DNA of 64,000 bases from Culex pipiens pallens (Eukaryota > Arthropoda > Insecta > Diptera > Culicidae). The position numbers were made by a program, and so were the translations under genes. The notes under the pieces were generated by a model, which worked only from the letters and a program-made list of their open reading frames with translations, had not been told where the DNA came from and made no database searches. Shown here in pieces: positions 15,201-25,423 of the stretch (the stretch's first letter is position 1; the number at the start of each line of letters is the position of its first letter). The stretch is from NCBI RefSeq assembly GCF_016801865.2, contig NC_068938.1, forward strand, positions 29,524,240 to 29,588,239, read 5' to 3'.

Positions 15201-18200
15201 TATCGAACATTATTAATTTTTAATTCTATTGTTTTTATACGCTTTTTTTTGGTAGAGAAATATATAGAGAAATTTTGTTTGCTTCTTCACTTTTATTAGT
15301 TTTTTTTTGTAAAATAAAAAAAACGCAAAATACCTTTTTTTTCGAAAATACAGTACAGACTCAATTATCCGAAGGCCTTAGCAAAAATTCACTTCGGATT
15401 TTTTATTCGGTGTCTTATTTTTGATGGTCGAGCTTAACTGCCCATGTTCGCATAAATATTCAAAAACAACAAGCTGAGAAAAACGCAAGAAAAGTTTGTC
15501 CCACACATAGGGCTATGTGTTATTTCATTTCATTTCATTTATTGGATTGTTTTGGCAAAAACATCAGTGCAGTAATTATCCTAAGCTGAGATATGGGGTA
15601 CCTTTCAACAGCTGACTAATTCAAACGGTGTTAGAGTTTACTGGTACACGGGAGAAAAATTGAGCAGGGGAAGGAAAAAAGTTACAAAATAACCTTCGAA
15701 ATTGAACTATGTGTTATGTTTTCGCGAAAAAACTGGATTTCCTCCTGATTTCTAGAACAAAGTACTCGATATTTTGGGCTTTGCTGAAAGAGCACACGAT
15801 TTTGAACCAAGCAGTATCAATAACTCAAAAGTGATGAAAATTCATATGGGACATTTATTTCTTTGTTGATTCGATTATCCAAAGTCTCATACAAAACTTT
15901 GGATAATCGAACTTCGGACAATCGAGTCTGAACTGTATTTTTTTTTTATAATTTGCAATATAGGTATCGATCAAAGTTAAATGTTATATGCTTTTTCAAT
16001 TTTATGAGAGTTTTTTTTTATGAAACACAAAAAAATTCACAAAATACCGTATTTTTTCAAAAATAATCAAATTTTAATAATTTGCAATACGCGGATCGAA
16101 GGAAGCGAAATTTTACAAGAAATTTCACTGTTTTAGTTTTTTTTATGAAATACTGGAAGCCTGAAGTCATGATTTAGGTCATTCTGAATCATTCTGCACC
16201 AAATCGGTGAAAGAATCTACCTAAATTTTACATTGTTTGATACCCATATTATGAAAATGTTAGTACCCATGGATTCAAAATTTCGAATCGTTTGATACCC
16301 ATAAAATTTGAATACTTTCAAAATTACGGTATTTTGTGAAAATTTTAGTATTTAAAAAAAAACTCTGATAAAAGTAAAAAAGCATAAATTATGAAAATTT
16401 GAGTTTTTTTTTGAAAAAATACAGAGTTTGTGATTTTTTTTAGTATTTATACCTTGACAGTTAAAAAATGAGTAAAAAATAGTTATCGTCGATAAGAATA
16501 ACGCCGAAAAATGATCGAAATAACGATAACGATACATTATTGTTATCGTCCTGACGCTAACGATAACTATTATCGCTATTGTTAGACGCTAAGGAAGCGT
16601 TTTTTTATTACGTAACACAAAAAAAAAAGATCTCTAATTCTAATCTCCTCCCCCCAACTGCTTTACGTAGCATCAGAACGCTCCCTTATATTATCTACGA
16701 TAATTCTATCGATTAAAAACCTTCAACCTTGATATCTACATACTTAGATTTTTTTTTACCGAATTTTCAACTGGTGAACAGTTAAAAAATTGCCGAATTC
16801 CGTAAAAAGTTACCGTAACCCGGATATGAAGTTCATTTTTGTTCATCATACAACTGAAATTCGGTAAAATTTTGTTCATTTTGACAGATGGTTTACCGAT
16901 CTAAACTTTACCGATTTTTCAACTACCGAATTCGGTAAAAACATCTAAGTGTGTAGATTACTTCTCAAAACAACAAATGCGCCATGAGTTGCCTATGAAC
17001 ATAGGACCTTTTGAAAAAGTAAGCGAGATATTTTTAAATATTATCCTTATTTGACAAAATCGCTGTGAGATAATTTTCAAATTTTTAGAATAAAAATATG
17101 ATAAAAGTTTCAAAAGAGCAAAAATGTATGTTTTTTTTGGTGGTTTAGGGTGGTACAAATTTTATTTCAAGTTTTTGTTTCCCCCCCTCCCCCTTGGAAG
17201 TTGGCCCGAAAAGTCAGGGTGCAAACTTTTTTTTTTCAAAAAACTTCAAAATTTCAGTGCAATCAGCTGAAATCAATTTAAAATGCATTCCCCTGCGTTT
17301 AGGATAATTTTTAGCATGTTTGGGTTGATTTGAATTTTAAAAAAATGTCGATGTTTTTTTCGCATTTTTTTTGTTTTTGTTAAATTTTACATTTTTTTAA
17401 ACTAATGATTGCAAAACAACTGAACTAGTGTAAAATGCATTTTAAATCACTTTTTCTAAGCAAATGTTGAAACTATGGCTTGTTATTTCAATATTTATAT
17501 TTTTTTTTTCAGAGAATTTCAATCAGAAATCAAATTAAAGTACTTTTCTACTATTTGAATGCTTTGCTGCGAAAAATATACCGCACCGCCCTGTAGTTAG
17601 TACTATCGAGGATGAAGAGTACTAACACTAAACGAAGGGTAAAAGCCTTTTCTGCTAGCAAGCACATATAAAAGGTGTAGAAAGAGAGGGAGCAGCGTGT
17701 TGAGTGTAATGGAGCATATTTACATAGAAATGGTGTGTGCTACTGCCCTTAGGGAGAGGCTCAACTTTCAAGGGGAAGGTCGGACCCATTCTCCTTTTCC
17801 AACGGTGGTTGGTTTGTGCTTTTGCTGTGGTTGATGTGTGCTTTAATGCGTTCTTGGCAGTTATTAACCTTTCCGAGCGGGGACTAAATTAAGTCGTGTT
17901 CGGTGGGACGGATTATAATTATATTCATATATCACGATGAATCGACAGCTTTTTTAGCCTAGGAGGGAATTGATTTTTCCGCGATTCAGCAAGTCTTTAG
18001 CAAACATTTCCAACGGTTATTTTAGGCCTTTCCAACTATAATTGACTAGTCGACGACTCTTCCCTTATCACCACCAACCAGCCAACTGCAGCACTCGCGC
18101 AAAAAGCATTACTCTGTTTGTTGTGTGTACACTTTGCGCTGTGGCAGTCAGTATATAAATAAAAAAATAAAAATACACCCCAGTCAGCGTAATGTGATTC

Positions 18201-21200
18201 CAACGGCGCGGTTTTTTTGCTCCGAGGAAGAAGACTCCACGCGAAGGGCTCGTCCCGGGAACACTTGCCTGCCGGTGGATATTACACATATCGCGTGCAA
18301 CCAGCAGAAATCGACCCTCTCTGCTCCCGGTCTGGTTTGGATGTGAAAAATGAAACGGAAGGAATGCAGCTCTTCTGGTGCAATGATAATGGTGGCAACA
18401 GAACCATCCAAGAACACCAGACTGCTGGCGGATGGAACTTGGAAGGTCGCGCGGCGGTTGATAGATTTCTGGAATGTGGAAACTGACAAGATATGAAAAA
18501 GTTTTCTTTGACATTGATTTTTTTTATTAATTCACTACAAAAAATCTACTTAAATCTAATAAACATTAAAAGGAATAATTTTATTAAAGTTTTATTTTTT
18601 TATGAAATTCCAGAAAAAAAACTCAATTCAAATAAATGTTAATCAACACTTTCTTTAAAGAAAAATACAGCAACAAAAAAAAAGGGGTGACCTTCCTCCA
18701 ATTAACCGCTCCGCGCGCCCTGGATGTGTCATGTAAACATGCTCGCCGTCGCCCAGGTCACCGCGGAAATCGGTCAAGTATTGTTCTAACGCCTCAAAGT
18801 GCACATATGCAATTCGACCTAGACCTAAATTGGGTAAAGTTGCATCGTGGGGGGGAGAATCGTCAGGGCTAGGTTGAAATTGGATCAGGTTGAACGGCGG
18901 CGCGATGGGTAAAGGTAGCACACAAACTTGAAAGAATGAGGCCGACGTAAAATCGAATCGAAGCGGTTGTTTAAAGCTGCATGACGTCCAAACAAAACAT
19001 TGCAGACAGTCGGGGGTGGTTTGCTGCATCATTGATTTAAAGTAGAAGTTGAACTTTTCTGTAGGAAAATCGTTCGTTGACGCACCCAAATCGCATCTTA
19101 TCGCATAAACTCCCTGCGACTGCGAATCATTGCTGCTGATTACAACGATGTCGTCACTTCATTCTTTGTCACCAGCACCACACCGTATCAGCTCGTCTAG
19201 CATCAATCACGACGAGGAATTACCAGCTGAAAGTTGTACGTCGTTGACGTCGTCCGCTTGCAATACGTAATGAAGTGACTTTGTTCCACGGAATCTGTCG
19301 TCTCGAACTCAGACTAGAGGCGTGCGATAACATCGAGTTCTTTTCTGCTTGTAGAAGCAAAACGAAAAGGAAAAGAGTAACAGTCTCAGCGAACTGATTC
19401 TTTATCGACAGTTTGTCACACAAGCGGAAAGCAGAATGAACGAAACGGAAGCCGGAGGGGGTTTGACGGGATGATTTGGGGAAAGTCAAAGAGACGACGT
19501 GAGTGATAAAACGACATCTCGACTGATCATCACCCACCTACAGTGACTGCGATAATGATAAAGGTTCTAATGAGCTGTTGCAAAATTATTTCATTCGGAG
19601 AAAGAAGCATATGACACTGAATTTAAAAAGATAAAACAGGATTACTAAACATACTTTGAAATATTCAAAATAAGGGGTCTCCTACGAAAGGCCGAATCTC
19701 AAAAGGCCGAATCCCGAAAGGCCGAAATTCAAAAGGCCGAATTAATCGAAAGGTAGAATTATCATAAGGCCGAATCCCAAAAGGCCGAATGCTCAAAAGG
19801 CTGAATCTCATAAGGCTAACCGCGCCAAAAAAGGCGCTCTTATGCGCGGTTCGCTATTATAATTTTCATAAACCATTGTTATACAAAAAAAATGGTTTCG
19901 AAATAAATAAGGCATAACTTTCTAGCATTGCTGCTAACTAAATTGTTATAGTTTTAGTTTATTTTCCGCAAAAAAATAACTGTAACTATTTAAATTCATT
20001 TAAGTACTTGGTGACGAATGATGAAATTTCGATTATCGTCACCATAATTCAATAAACAACAAGATTGAAACACTTTTGAAATGCTTTAATTCATTCTACT
20101 CTAGTCACTTGTATGCATGGTAACAAAATGATCGGTAATGATCATAGTTTGTTAGTTTACTGCATCTTTGAACATCATAATCAATGCAAATCGTGAAAAT
20201 ATGAACAAAATTCTGAATTCCATAATCATTCTGCCTTTCGAGACATTCGACTTTTTGAGACGTTTTGCCTTCTGAGCAAAAGACAAAATTCGGCCTTTTG
20301 AATTTCGGCCTTCCGAGATTCTGCCTTTTGAGTTTCAGCCTTTTGTGGCAATCCCAAAATAAGAGATAACACAAAATAACCGTAGTAACAGTTCAATAGG
20401 GCGAATCTGCGATTGTAAACAAGCAGTCTATCCCCCTCTTACTTGACGTGAACTGTCATATCGACGCCAACATTTCAAAAAGCATCATGTACAAACCATG
20501 CGTTTTGAGAAAAACGCATTTGAATGTTGAGCAACCATTTTCAATTCCCATTTTAATATAAAAGCAAAATAAGATGTTCTAATGATAACAAACGATGAAA
20601 AACGTTGCTTTTATTGATACTTGATCATCCAAATTCAATAAAACATTATTTCCGTAATTTTATTTGAGAAAAACAAACATAACTTCTTTTGAAATCACCA
20701 ACGTCTATATCACCCTGCTGTCATTGAGGGGGGCGCTTTGTTATGATTCGTTTTTCTTCGCCGAATGTACATGGCGCTTTGTTCATGTTGCTTTTTTTTC
20801 GTCGCGAGGTTCATGTAGTCTTTTGTTTGACAGGTTGACAGGGCTATATAAACAGGGACTGCTGATGGCAGAGATTTTGTTTATGTTACTTTATTTAAAA
20901 TCATGATTAAACAGACTTTACTGAAGTAACTTTTGCTCATTTTTGGTGGAGAGGTAGCTTATTAGGAGTGTTTTAATAATATGCAATAACCCAGAAAGTG
21001 TCAAAATGTACATGATGCCTTTTGAAATGTTACCGTCGATATATTATGTTATAATACATTTGTTCTGTTTGGTTAAAAAAGCGCTCTTATGCTGTTATGC
21101 CAAATTAGAAATCTATTAATTTCTGTGAAGTACTTTTCGATTTCAAATTTGCTTTGCTTTAAAAAATGATTTTATATTTTTTGTCCAGATTTTAGATTTT

Positions 21201-24200
21201 TTCTAAAAAAGAATATTTTTTCAAAAATCCATATTTTCTAAACCAGATTTGCACCATTACACACTATGGCTCAAAATATGTCATATTGGAAAATTTCGAA
21301 AATAAAAAAATATGTATTATATGGGAAATCATAACCTATAACTTTGATCAAGACAACTAATCGATCAGAAAATGATTGGGACTTTTCGAAAAAATTGGCA
21401 CACGGAAAAAAAATCAAATCAAAAATGTTCTTTTTAATTTTAGAGAATTTTTTTTAAATATGTTTTTCAGGTTGCAATCAATATGTTCAGAAATGCATCT
21501 TTGCGCAGGTGTTTAGGCTGCTGCATAGATATAAAAAAAAAATCAGATTTTTTTTAAACATTATAAAACACACACTTAGATTTTTTACCGAATTTGGAAA
21601 AGTTTGCCGAATTTTTAACCGCTGAACAGTTCGGTAAACTGAAAATTACCGAAATCGGTAAAAACTTACGAAAAATCGGGATTGCCTCAAAAGGCAGAAA
21701 CTCAAAAGACAGAATCTCGGAAGGCAGAAATTCAAAAGGCCGAATTTTGTCTTTTGCTCAGAAGGCAGAACGTCTCAAAAGGCCGAATGTCTCGAAAGGC
21801 AGAATTATTATGGAATTCAGAATTTTGTTCATATTTTCACGATTTTCATTGATAATGATGTTCAAAGATACAGTAAACTAACGAACTTTGTTCTTTTTAA
21901 AGCGAAATAAGTACATAATGAGTACATTCTGTCTATCTTTACCGATCCTGTTGTTATCATGCATACAAGTGAGTAGAGTAGAATGAATTGAAGCATTTTA
22001 AAAGTGTTTCAACCTTGTTGTTTATTGAATTAGGGTGACGATAACCGAAATTTGATCATTCGTCAAAAATTACTTAAATGAATTCAAATAATTACAATTA
22101 TTTTTTTGCGGCAAATAAAAAGAAACTTTTAAAATTTAGTTTGCAGCAATTCTAGAATGTTATGCCTTCTTTATTTCGAAACCAATGTTTATTACCACGG
22201 TTTATAAAAATAATAACAGCAAACCGCGCCCCAAAAAGGCGGAAACGCATTACAAACGAAGTTTGGAATGCGTTTCCGCCTTTTTGGGGCGCGGTTTGCC
22301 TTATGAGGGTCGGCCTTTTGAGCATTCGGCCTTTCGGGATTCGGCCTTATGAGAATTCTGCCTTTCGAGTAATTTGGCCTTTTGAATTTCGGCCTTTCGG
22401 GATTCGGCCTTTTGAGATTCGGCCTTTCGTAGGAGACCCGAAAAATCGGTAATAAAAATCATTATTGTTTATCGTATTACCGAAATTCGGAAAATTTTTG
22501 TTCATTTTGACCGTTGGTTTACCGATTTTTCAGCGACCGAATTCGGTAAAAAAAAAATCTAAGCGTGTATTGACAAACTAAATTTCAAAAAATCTTTTTT
22601 AGAGGCCAACTTAATTTTACAATCAACAATGACTTTACAAATTAAAAATCTTTAAAAGTGCACACACTTAGATTATTTGACCGGTAGCTGAAAGAATAAA
22701 TTTTACCGACAATCGGTTGAACGATGAACTATAACGAACTTCTTTGGGGGAGTTCGGTAAAATTCACCAAATTGTGTAGTTTTCGGTTTACCGAACTGCC
22801 CAACAGTGGAAAATTCGGTAAACTTTACGGAATTTGGTAAAAAAATCAAAGTGTGCAGTTCTAGACATTTTTCAAATAAAATGTTCAGTTTTCTTTTGTA
22901 ATTTAAAAATACTTCTTGAAAGAAAATCACACAAGCAAAAAATATTTTCGAAAAGCTGTAAACATTTCTCATTTTTTAACTTTTTTGACTCTGTTGATCG
23001 GATTGCTGGTTGCTGCGACACAGCCAATTAAAGTTTGAATTTTGTGAAAAATAGTTTTTCTCAGTGCACAGTATTTGGAATGGCAAAATTAAGTGAAATA
23101 AATTGTTAAGCTACACAGAAAAATGATGGTAATATTCATCAGGAAATGGTGACAGATTTTGTGGCAAAAAAAAAAGTGTAATATTACATCAGGAATTGGT
23201 GAATTTTCATCAGTTTCTGATGATTATTCATCAGGTCCACATTTTTACACATTTTTTGAGTAATATTACTCAAAAAATGAGTAAAATTCAACCAACCAAA
23301 TTTTCAACATTCCAAAATTCAACCTTTTTTTTTGCTGTGTAGTTAAGTAATTTATGTAGGAAATCACTCAGCTTTTGGAAAATATTTTAATTTAGGTGCT
23401 TTTCCTTCATAAAGTATTGTTAAGTTACAAAAACCTAAACATTATTTTTTGTATTTTCTGCCGATTTTTTTTTGTAAATTATTTTTAAATCTGCAAAAAA
23501 ATATTACACTAAAAAAATTATCTTAAAAATGCCTTAAAATTGAAAAAGGTGCCTTTTATAATAAACAGTCATTTTTTATTGCAAATTTGATTTTGCACCT
23601 TTATGTAAATTTTTGAAAATTCGTTTTAGATTTTTTTTCAAACATTAATTTTTTTTTAATGTATTGATTTTAGAATATTTCAGCTGCCAACATAGTATAA
23701 CGTCTTGTATGGACGAACCAATGTCACAGAATTATTTTTTGGCGATAGGGAACTCAAGAAATCAATTTCCAGAGAACGGAGAGAATTGCTCATATGTACT
23801 GTACTCGATTATCCGGAGCCTCGATTATCCGAAGGTTTGTATGGGACTTCGGATAATCAAATCACGAACAAAAAAAAATTTCCGATCTTTCCGAAAACAA
23901 TGTTTTCAATTTTTAAAAATCAAGACCAACATTTCAAAAGGTTGTAATATTGAATGTTTGGCCCTTTTGAAATGTTAGTCTTAATTCAAAAAAATTAAAA
24001 TAGTGTATTCGTAAAAATTGTAAAATTTCCCGAATGTTTCATATTCAAAAAAAAAATCGGATCATAAGTTGCCGAGATATCGACATCAGAAAATGGTGGG
24101 TTGTTGGGTGAGACTTAGAAAACTTAAATTTTCATGTTTTTAAACCTTTGCATGGCAATATCTCAGCAACTTCAAAAACGTAATATATAGAAAATATTCT

Positions 24201-25423
24201 CAGCTTTTCAAAAATATTTTTGTCAAAGGTGTGCAAACATGGGCACTAATTTTTTTAAATGAAAGGCTGCGATTATTTTCAAAAAAGTTAACTTAAAATG
24301 GATATAACTTGAAAACGGTGCACTTTATCAAATTTTCACTGAAGTACTTTTAGATTGCAAATTCGATTTTACGTCGAAAAATCAAGTTGATTTTTTTTTT
24401 GCGAAATAGTGTTTTTTTTTTTGCAAATTAAGTTTTTTTTCAGTGTAGTTCTTATCCATACCTACTTTGCGGAAGACACCAAATCGATCAAAAAATTCCT
24501 TCAAAAGATACAGATTTTTGAATTTCTATTATCATTTTTGTATGGACAGCTGCCAAATTTGTATGGAAAATTATATGGACAAACTAATGATGCAAAATGG
24601 CTTCTTTGGGCATACCAAAAGCACCAAAAAAGTTTCAGCCGGATTGAAAAATACAAAAAAATCGAATGACCGAAATCTCAGAGAATAGCACCGAAGTGAA
24701 ATTTTGCCAAGGCCTTCGGATAATCGAGTCTGGACTAAACAAGCTTAACAAAAGTTTAAAAATTTGGAGACCATATTTTTTCACAAATGAAAATCAAATA
24801 CATAGAGTTTTTTTTTTGAAAAGGTCCAATAAACCAAATTTCCAGTTTTTGCTTTTTGGGTGTTTTTGAAACCGCTTTGAGTCAGGGATATTAAAAAACA
24901 CCCAAAAAGCAAAAACTGAAAATTTGGTTTATTGGACCTTTTCAAAAAAAAAAAAAACTCCAGATACATAAATGAATGAAAATGCTTTTCTAGACGGCTT
25001 CTTAAAAAAATGATCTAAATCGTGAGGGATAAATCGTTTTTGGTCGTTTTTGTCTAAACAAATAGTGTTAATTCAACCACACTAGAATACGCCAAGAACT
25101 GACCACCTGTTTGATACACCCTCCGTAAACTCAATATTCTTTACTCACTTGTCCACGATCGATCCGATAATCTCGAGCGTCTCCTTCACCAGCTCGTCGA
25201 CCGTGTCCGAGAGGGAAATCTTCCGATCCGTCAGCGCCGCCCCTCCCCGGCCACATGATCTTGCACCTCCACCGCCACCACCTCGCCCTCCTCCTCCCCC
25301 ACCAAGGTGCGTTGCGTCACCGCCGTCGCCGCCATTCCCCGCCGTACTGGCCGTGTACGAATCGCGGCTGTTTTCATTGAGATAGCCCTCCTCCACCTTA
25401 TCCTTGCACAAACAGACCCCCAT
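1..25423 (-). CDS. RSPRY1: RING finger and SPRY domain-containing protein 1 (7 exons, 3' end off window)
   Basis: Seven coding exons join without a phase error: 25423-25149, 5545-5365, 4981-4829, 4771-4682, 4622-4505, 910-294 and 232-1. Together they encode 555 residues before the window edge; no stop is reached. The order matches RSPRY1: a short acylation-type N-terminus (MGVCLC), a Gly-rich linker (about residues 30-60), an alpha-helical repeat-like region (about 75-270) with conserved stretches such as LLLDDSPLPTKD and ALEKFAQTSENK, a SPRY domain (about 285-460; VMQIGWATKDS, GYGIGDDAYS) and a C-terminal C3HC4 RING (about 500-540). RSPRY1 proteins are predicted RING E3 ubiquitin ligases; the substrate is not evident here. 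Intron 1 is about 19.6 kb and full of transposons, while introns 3 and 4 are 57 and 59 bp. The ATG at 25423 is chosen because the MGxCxC start follows it; the codon before it is GTG. Confidence 0.93.
294..910 (-). CDS. RSPRY1: RSPRY1 exon 6 (SPRY domain)
   Basis: Acceptor TTCCCCAG, donor AAG/GTAAGG. The 617-bp exon carries the whole SPRY domain: NTRDVSEYLKIS, GLEARCDAYSFESVRCTF, WYYEVLIITPGVMQIGW, FLSHEGYGIGDDAYS, LGCLLDLDAREVIFSLDG and FFAAASFMSFQQCRFNFG. GC content is well above the flanking introns. Confidence 0.95.
3480..3636. repeat. Small TIR repeat with (TTTG)n tract
   Basis: The left end 'gaaggtattagaatataaca' and the right end 'tcatagtcttatacctcctt' are imperfect inverted repeats. 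The core contains 'cagaaacgtcagcctgcata' and a (TTTG)7-like run at 3584-3612. The same family recurs at about 52260-52620 and 52660-52920. Confidence 0.6.
4146..4478. mobile_element. pogo/Tc1-like MITE
   Basis: Ends CAGTCATCCCACATATTCGG and, reversed, CAGTCACCCCTCATATTCGA, bounded by TA on each side (4144-4145, 4479-4480). CAGT ends plus a TA duplication fit pogo-type elements. No ORF. Confidence 0.65.
4505..4622 (-). CDS. RSPRY1: RSPRY1 exon 5
   Basis: Acceptor AATTTTAG, donor ACT/GTGAGT. It encodes RKLALYPENPLTRLERH and ILRQVGFCARWCLDNY and leaves one base of a Phe codon that exon 6 completes. A pogo-like MITE ends at 4478, only 26 bp inside the following intron. Confidence 0.92.
4682..4771 (-). 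CDS. RSPRY1: RSPRY1 exon 4
   Basis: 30 codons between a T-rich acceptor (TTTTTTTAG) and donor AAG/GTAACC. It encodes DEGIHPDVMLFSLIALEKF and AQTSENKATIK. Confidence 0.93.
4829..4981 (-). CDS. RSPRY1: RSPRY1 exon 3
   Basis: 51 codons between acceptor CCGTAG and donor TTG/GTAAGA. It encodes VADMITHSIRRTPKRERN and ILGCLAEKLAGPSSIAVLS, a conserved helical segment. Confidence 0.93.
5365..5545 (-). CDS. RSPRY1: RSPRY1 exon 2
   Basis: Acceptor TTCCAG lies just above 5545 and donor GAG/GTAAGT just below 5365. The exon encodes MILLHDITDKPTGW, LIRVVPLEHP and the very conserved LLLDDSPLPTKDSVLE. It ends on a codon boundary. Confidence 0.93.
5984..6240. repeat. pogo-like element end fragment
   Basis: 'CAGTGGACTCTCTCGTTGTC' preceded by TA resembles the TIR of pogo/Tigger-type elements. 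No matching opposite end was found, so this is probably a remnant. Confidence 0.4.
6888..7160. repeat. Inverted repeat (hairpin), imperfect arms
   Basis: 'cacgatatctcaacactgtt' at the left mirrors '...ttgttgagatatcgtg' at the right. Internally 'gtgtgcatgacgaag' at about 6960 is mirrored by 'cttcgtcatgcacac' at about 7073. The centre is near 7030. It lies about 85 bp from the large palindrome. Confidence 0.7.
7245..8592. mobile_element. 1.35 kb near-perfect palindromic (foldback) element
   Basis: The two arms (about 7245-7878 and 7955-8592) are almost exact reverse complements; ORFs of 70-71 codons on opposite strands in the two arms are identical. The ends are GGGTAATTCTC...GAGAATTACCC with a possible 4-bp duplication AGAT (7241-7244, 8593-8596). 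The ~75-bp spacer carries 'tcatcgatcatggccgttca'. No transposase. A transcript from either strand would fold into a ~630-bp stem. Confidence 0.85.
9816..9946. repeat. Short perfect inverted repeat
   Basis: A 42-bp arm at 9816-9857 beginning 'gggtatcaaacgatttgaaa' is exactly mirrored at 9905-9946. Other 'gggtatcaaacg' fragments are scattered nearby (e.g. about 16250-16300), suggesting a dispersed AT-rich family. Confidence 0.75.
10004..11192. mobile_element. TIR element, ACCGTAAAACGGGGTGAC family
   Basis: The left end 'accgtaaaacggggtgactt' and the right end 'tgtcaccccggtttacgct' are inverted repeats of about 28 bp with mismatches, both followed inward by TTGATAGG. It is about 1.19 kb without a transposase ORF. 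A fragment of the ACACAGTAAAAA MITE family sits inside at about 10657-10765. Confidence 0.6.
11843..12011. repeat. Hairpin MITE-like inverted repeat
   Basis: 'acacccttaccaaaaat' at 11843 and 'atttttggtaagggtgt' at 12011 bound arms that share 'ttttttgagttccaaatccc', mirrored. The total is about 170 bp and the arms are nearly perfect. Confidence 0.75.
15351..15935. mobile_element. pogo-like MITE (CAGTnCAGACTCnATTATCCGAA)
   Basis: Ends CAGTACAGACTCAATTATCC and, reversed, CAGTTCAGACTCGATTGTCC, flanked by TA at 15349-15350 and 15936-15937. Related single ends occur near 1940, 23800-23880, 24700-24740 and 59590-59930. It has no ORF. Confidence 0.7.
16738..16955. mobile_element. MITE, CTTAGAT..TTACCGAA family
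   Basis: 'acttagatttttttttaccg' is mirrored by '...ggtaaaaacatctaagtgtg'. The inside is dominated by short ACCGAA/TTCGGT motifs. Further copies are at 21571-22568 (interrupted) and 22660-22858. Confidence 0.65.
19675..20355 (+). mobile_element. Element with AAGGCCGAA subrepeat ends, copy 1
   Basis: The element starts GGGTCTCCTACGAAAGGCCG and ends ...GGCAATCCC, flanked by an 8-bp duplication AAAATAAG (19667-19674, 20356-20363). Both ends are arrays of a 10-14 bp unit of the type AAAGGCCGAATCTC, inverted at the right end, so the TIRs are internally repetitive like foldback elements. The centre is AT-rich without a transposase. Confidence 0.8.
20458..21043. mobile_element. TIR element (here 'repeat A'), intact copy
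   Basis: The ends 'atatcgacgccaacatttca' and, reversed, 'atatcgacggtaacatttca' continue to a shared 'gcatcatgtac', about 35 bp of TIR. A second copy flanks the nested stack at 26739-26865 and 41133-41327, giving the empty-site reference for that stack. Confidence 0.75.
21571..22568. mobile_element. CTTAGAT..ACCGAA MITE interrupted by another element
   Basis: 'cacacttagattttttaccg' on the left and '...ggtaaaaaaaaaatctaag' on the right bound a MITE split by the 762-bp AAGGCCGAA element at 21678-22439. Confidence 0.7.
21678..22439 (-). mobile_element. Element with AAGGCCGAA subrepeat ends, copy 2 (inverted)
   Basis: Opposite orientation to copy 1: it begins GGGATTGCCTCAAAAGGC and ends GGCCTTTCGTAGGAGACCC, with an 8-bp duplication GAAAAATC (21670-21677, 22440-22447). 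It also contains a ~31-bp perfect hairpin at 22219-22298 (arms 'aaaccgcgccccaaaaaggc' onward) that is only partial in copy 1. Confidence 0.8.
22660..22858. mobile_element. CTTAGAT..ACCGAA MITE, third copy
   Basis: 'cacacacttagattatttga' at the left and 'ggtaaaaaaatcaaagtgtg' at the right, with ACCGAA/TTCGGT motifs between. It is diverged from the other two copies. Confidence 0.55.
23111..23342. mobile_element. MITE, CTACACAGAAAAA ends
   Basis: Ends CTACACAGAAAAA...TTTTTTGCTGTGTAG, flanked by a 5-bp duplication TTAAG (23106-23110, 23343-23347). The inside has repeated 'ttcatcagg' and 'aatattac' words. Related to copies at 37698-38010 and about 55153-55730. Confidence 0.75.
24808..24960. repeat. 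Near-perfect hairpin near the RSPRY1 exon 1 donor
   Basis: 'gaaaaggtccaataaaccaa' at about 24820 is mirrored at about 24925-24944, and both arms continue through the 'ctttttgggtg' word. A half-copy of the same repeat lies at about 26645-26690. It ends about 190 bp from the exon 1 splice donor. Confidence 0.75.
25149..25423 (-). CDS. RSPRY1: RSPRY1 exon 1 (start codon, acylation-type N-terminus, Gly-rich linker)
   Basis: This exon encodes residues 1-92. It begins MGVCLCK, so Gly2 plus Cys4 and Cys6 could be N-myristoylated and palmitoylated (inference). A Gly-run linker follows, then the helix ending EIIGSIVD. The donor is AA/GTGAGT at 25148; the split codon gives Asn when joined to exon 2, as expected for the family (VDN...EPP). 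Confidence 0.88.

Larger units (their letters stand above)
5546..25148 (-). other. RSPRY1 intron 1 (19.6 kb)
   Basis: The coding frame passes directly from exon 1 to exon 2, so no coding exon is missing here. The intron is mostly transposon sequence listed separately. Higher-GC islands of no recognised identity occur at about 8930-9290 (short coding-like stretches, several frames), 13250-14000, 17580-18480 and 18690-19560. I could assign no gene, promoter or ncRNA to them. Confidence 0.75.
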
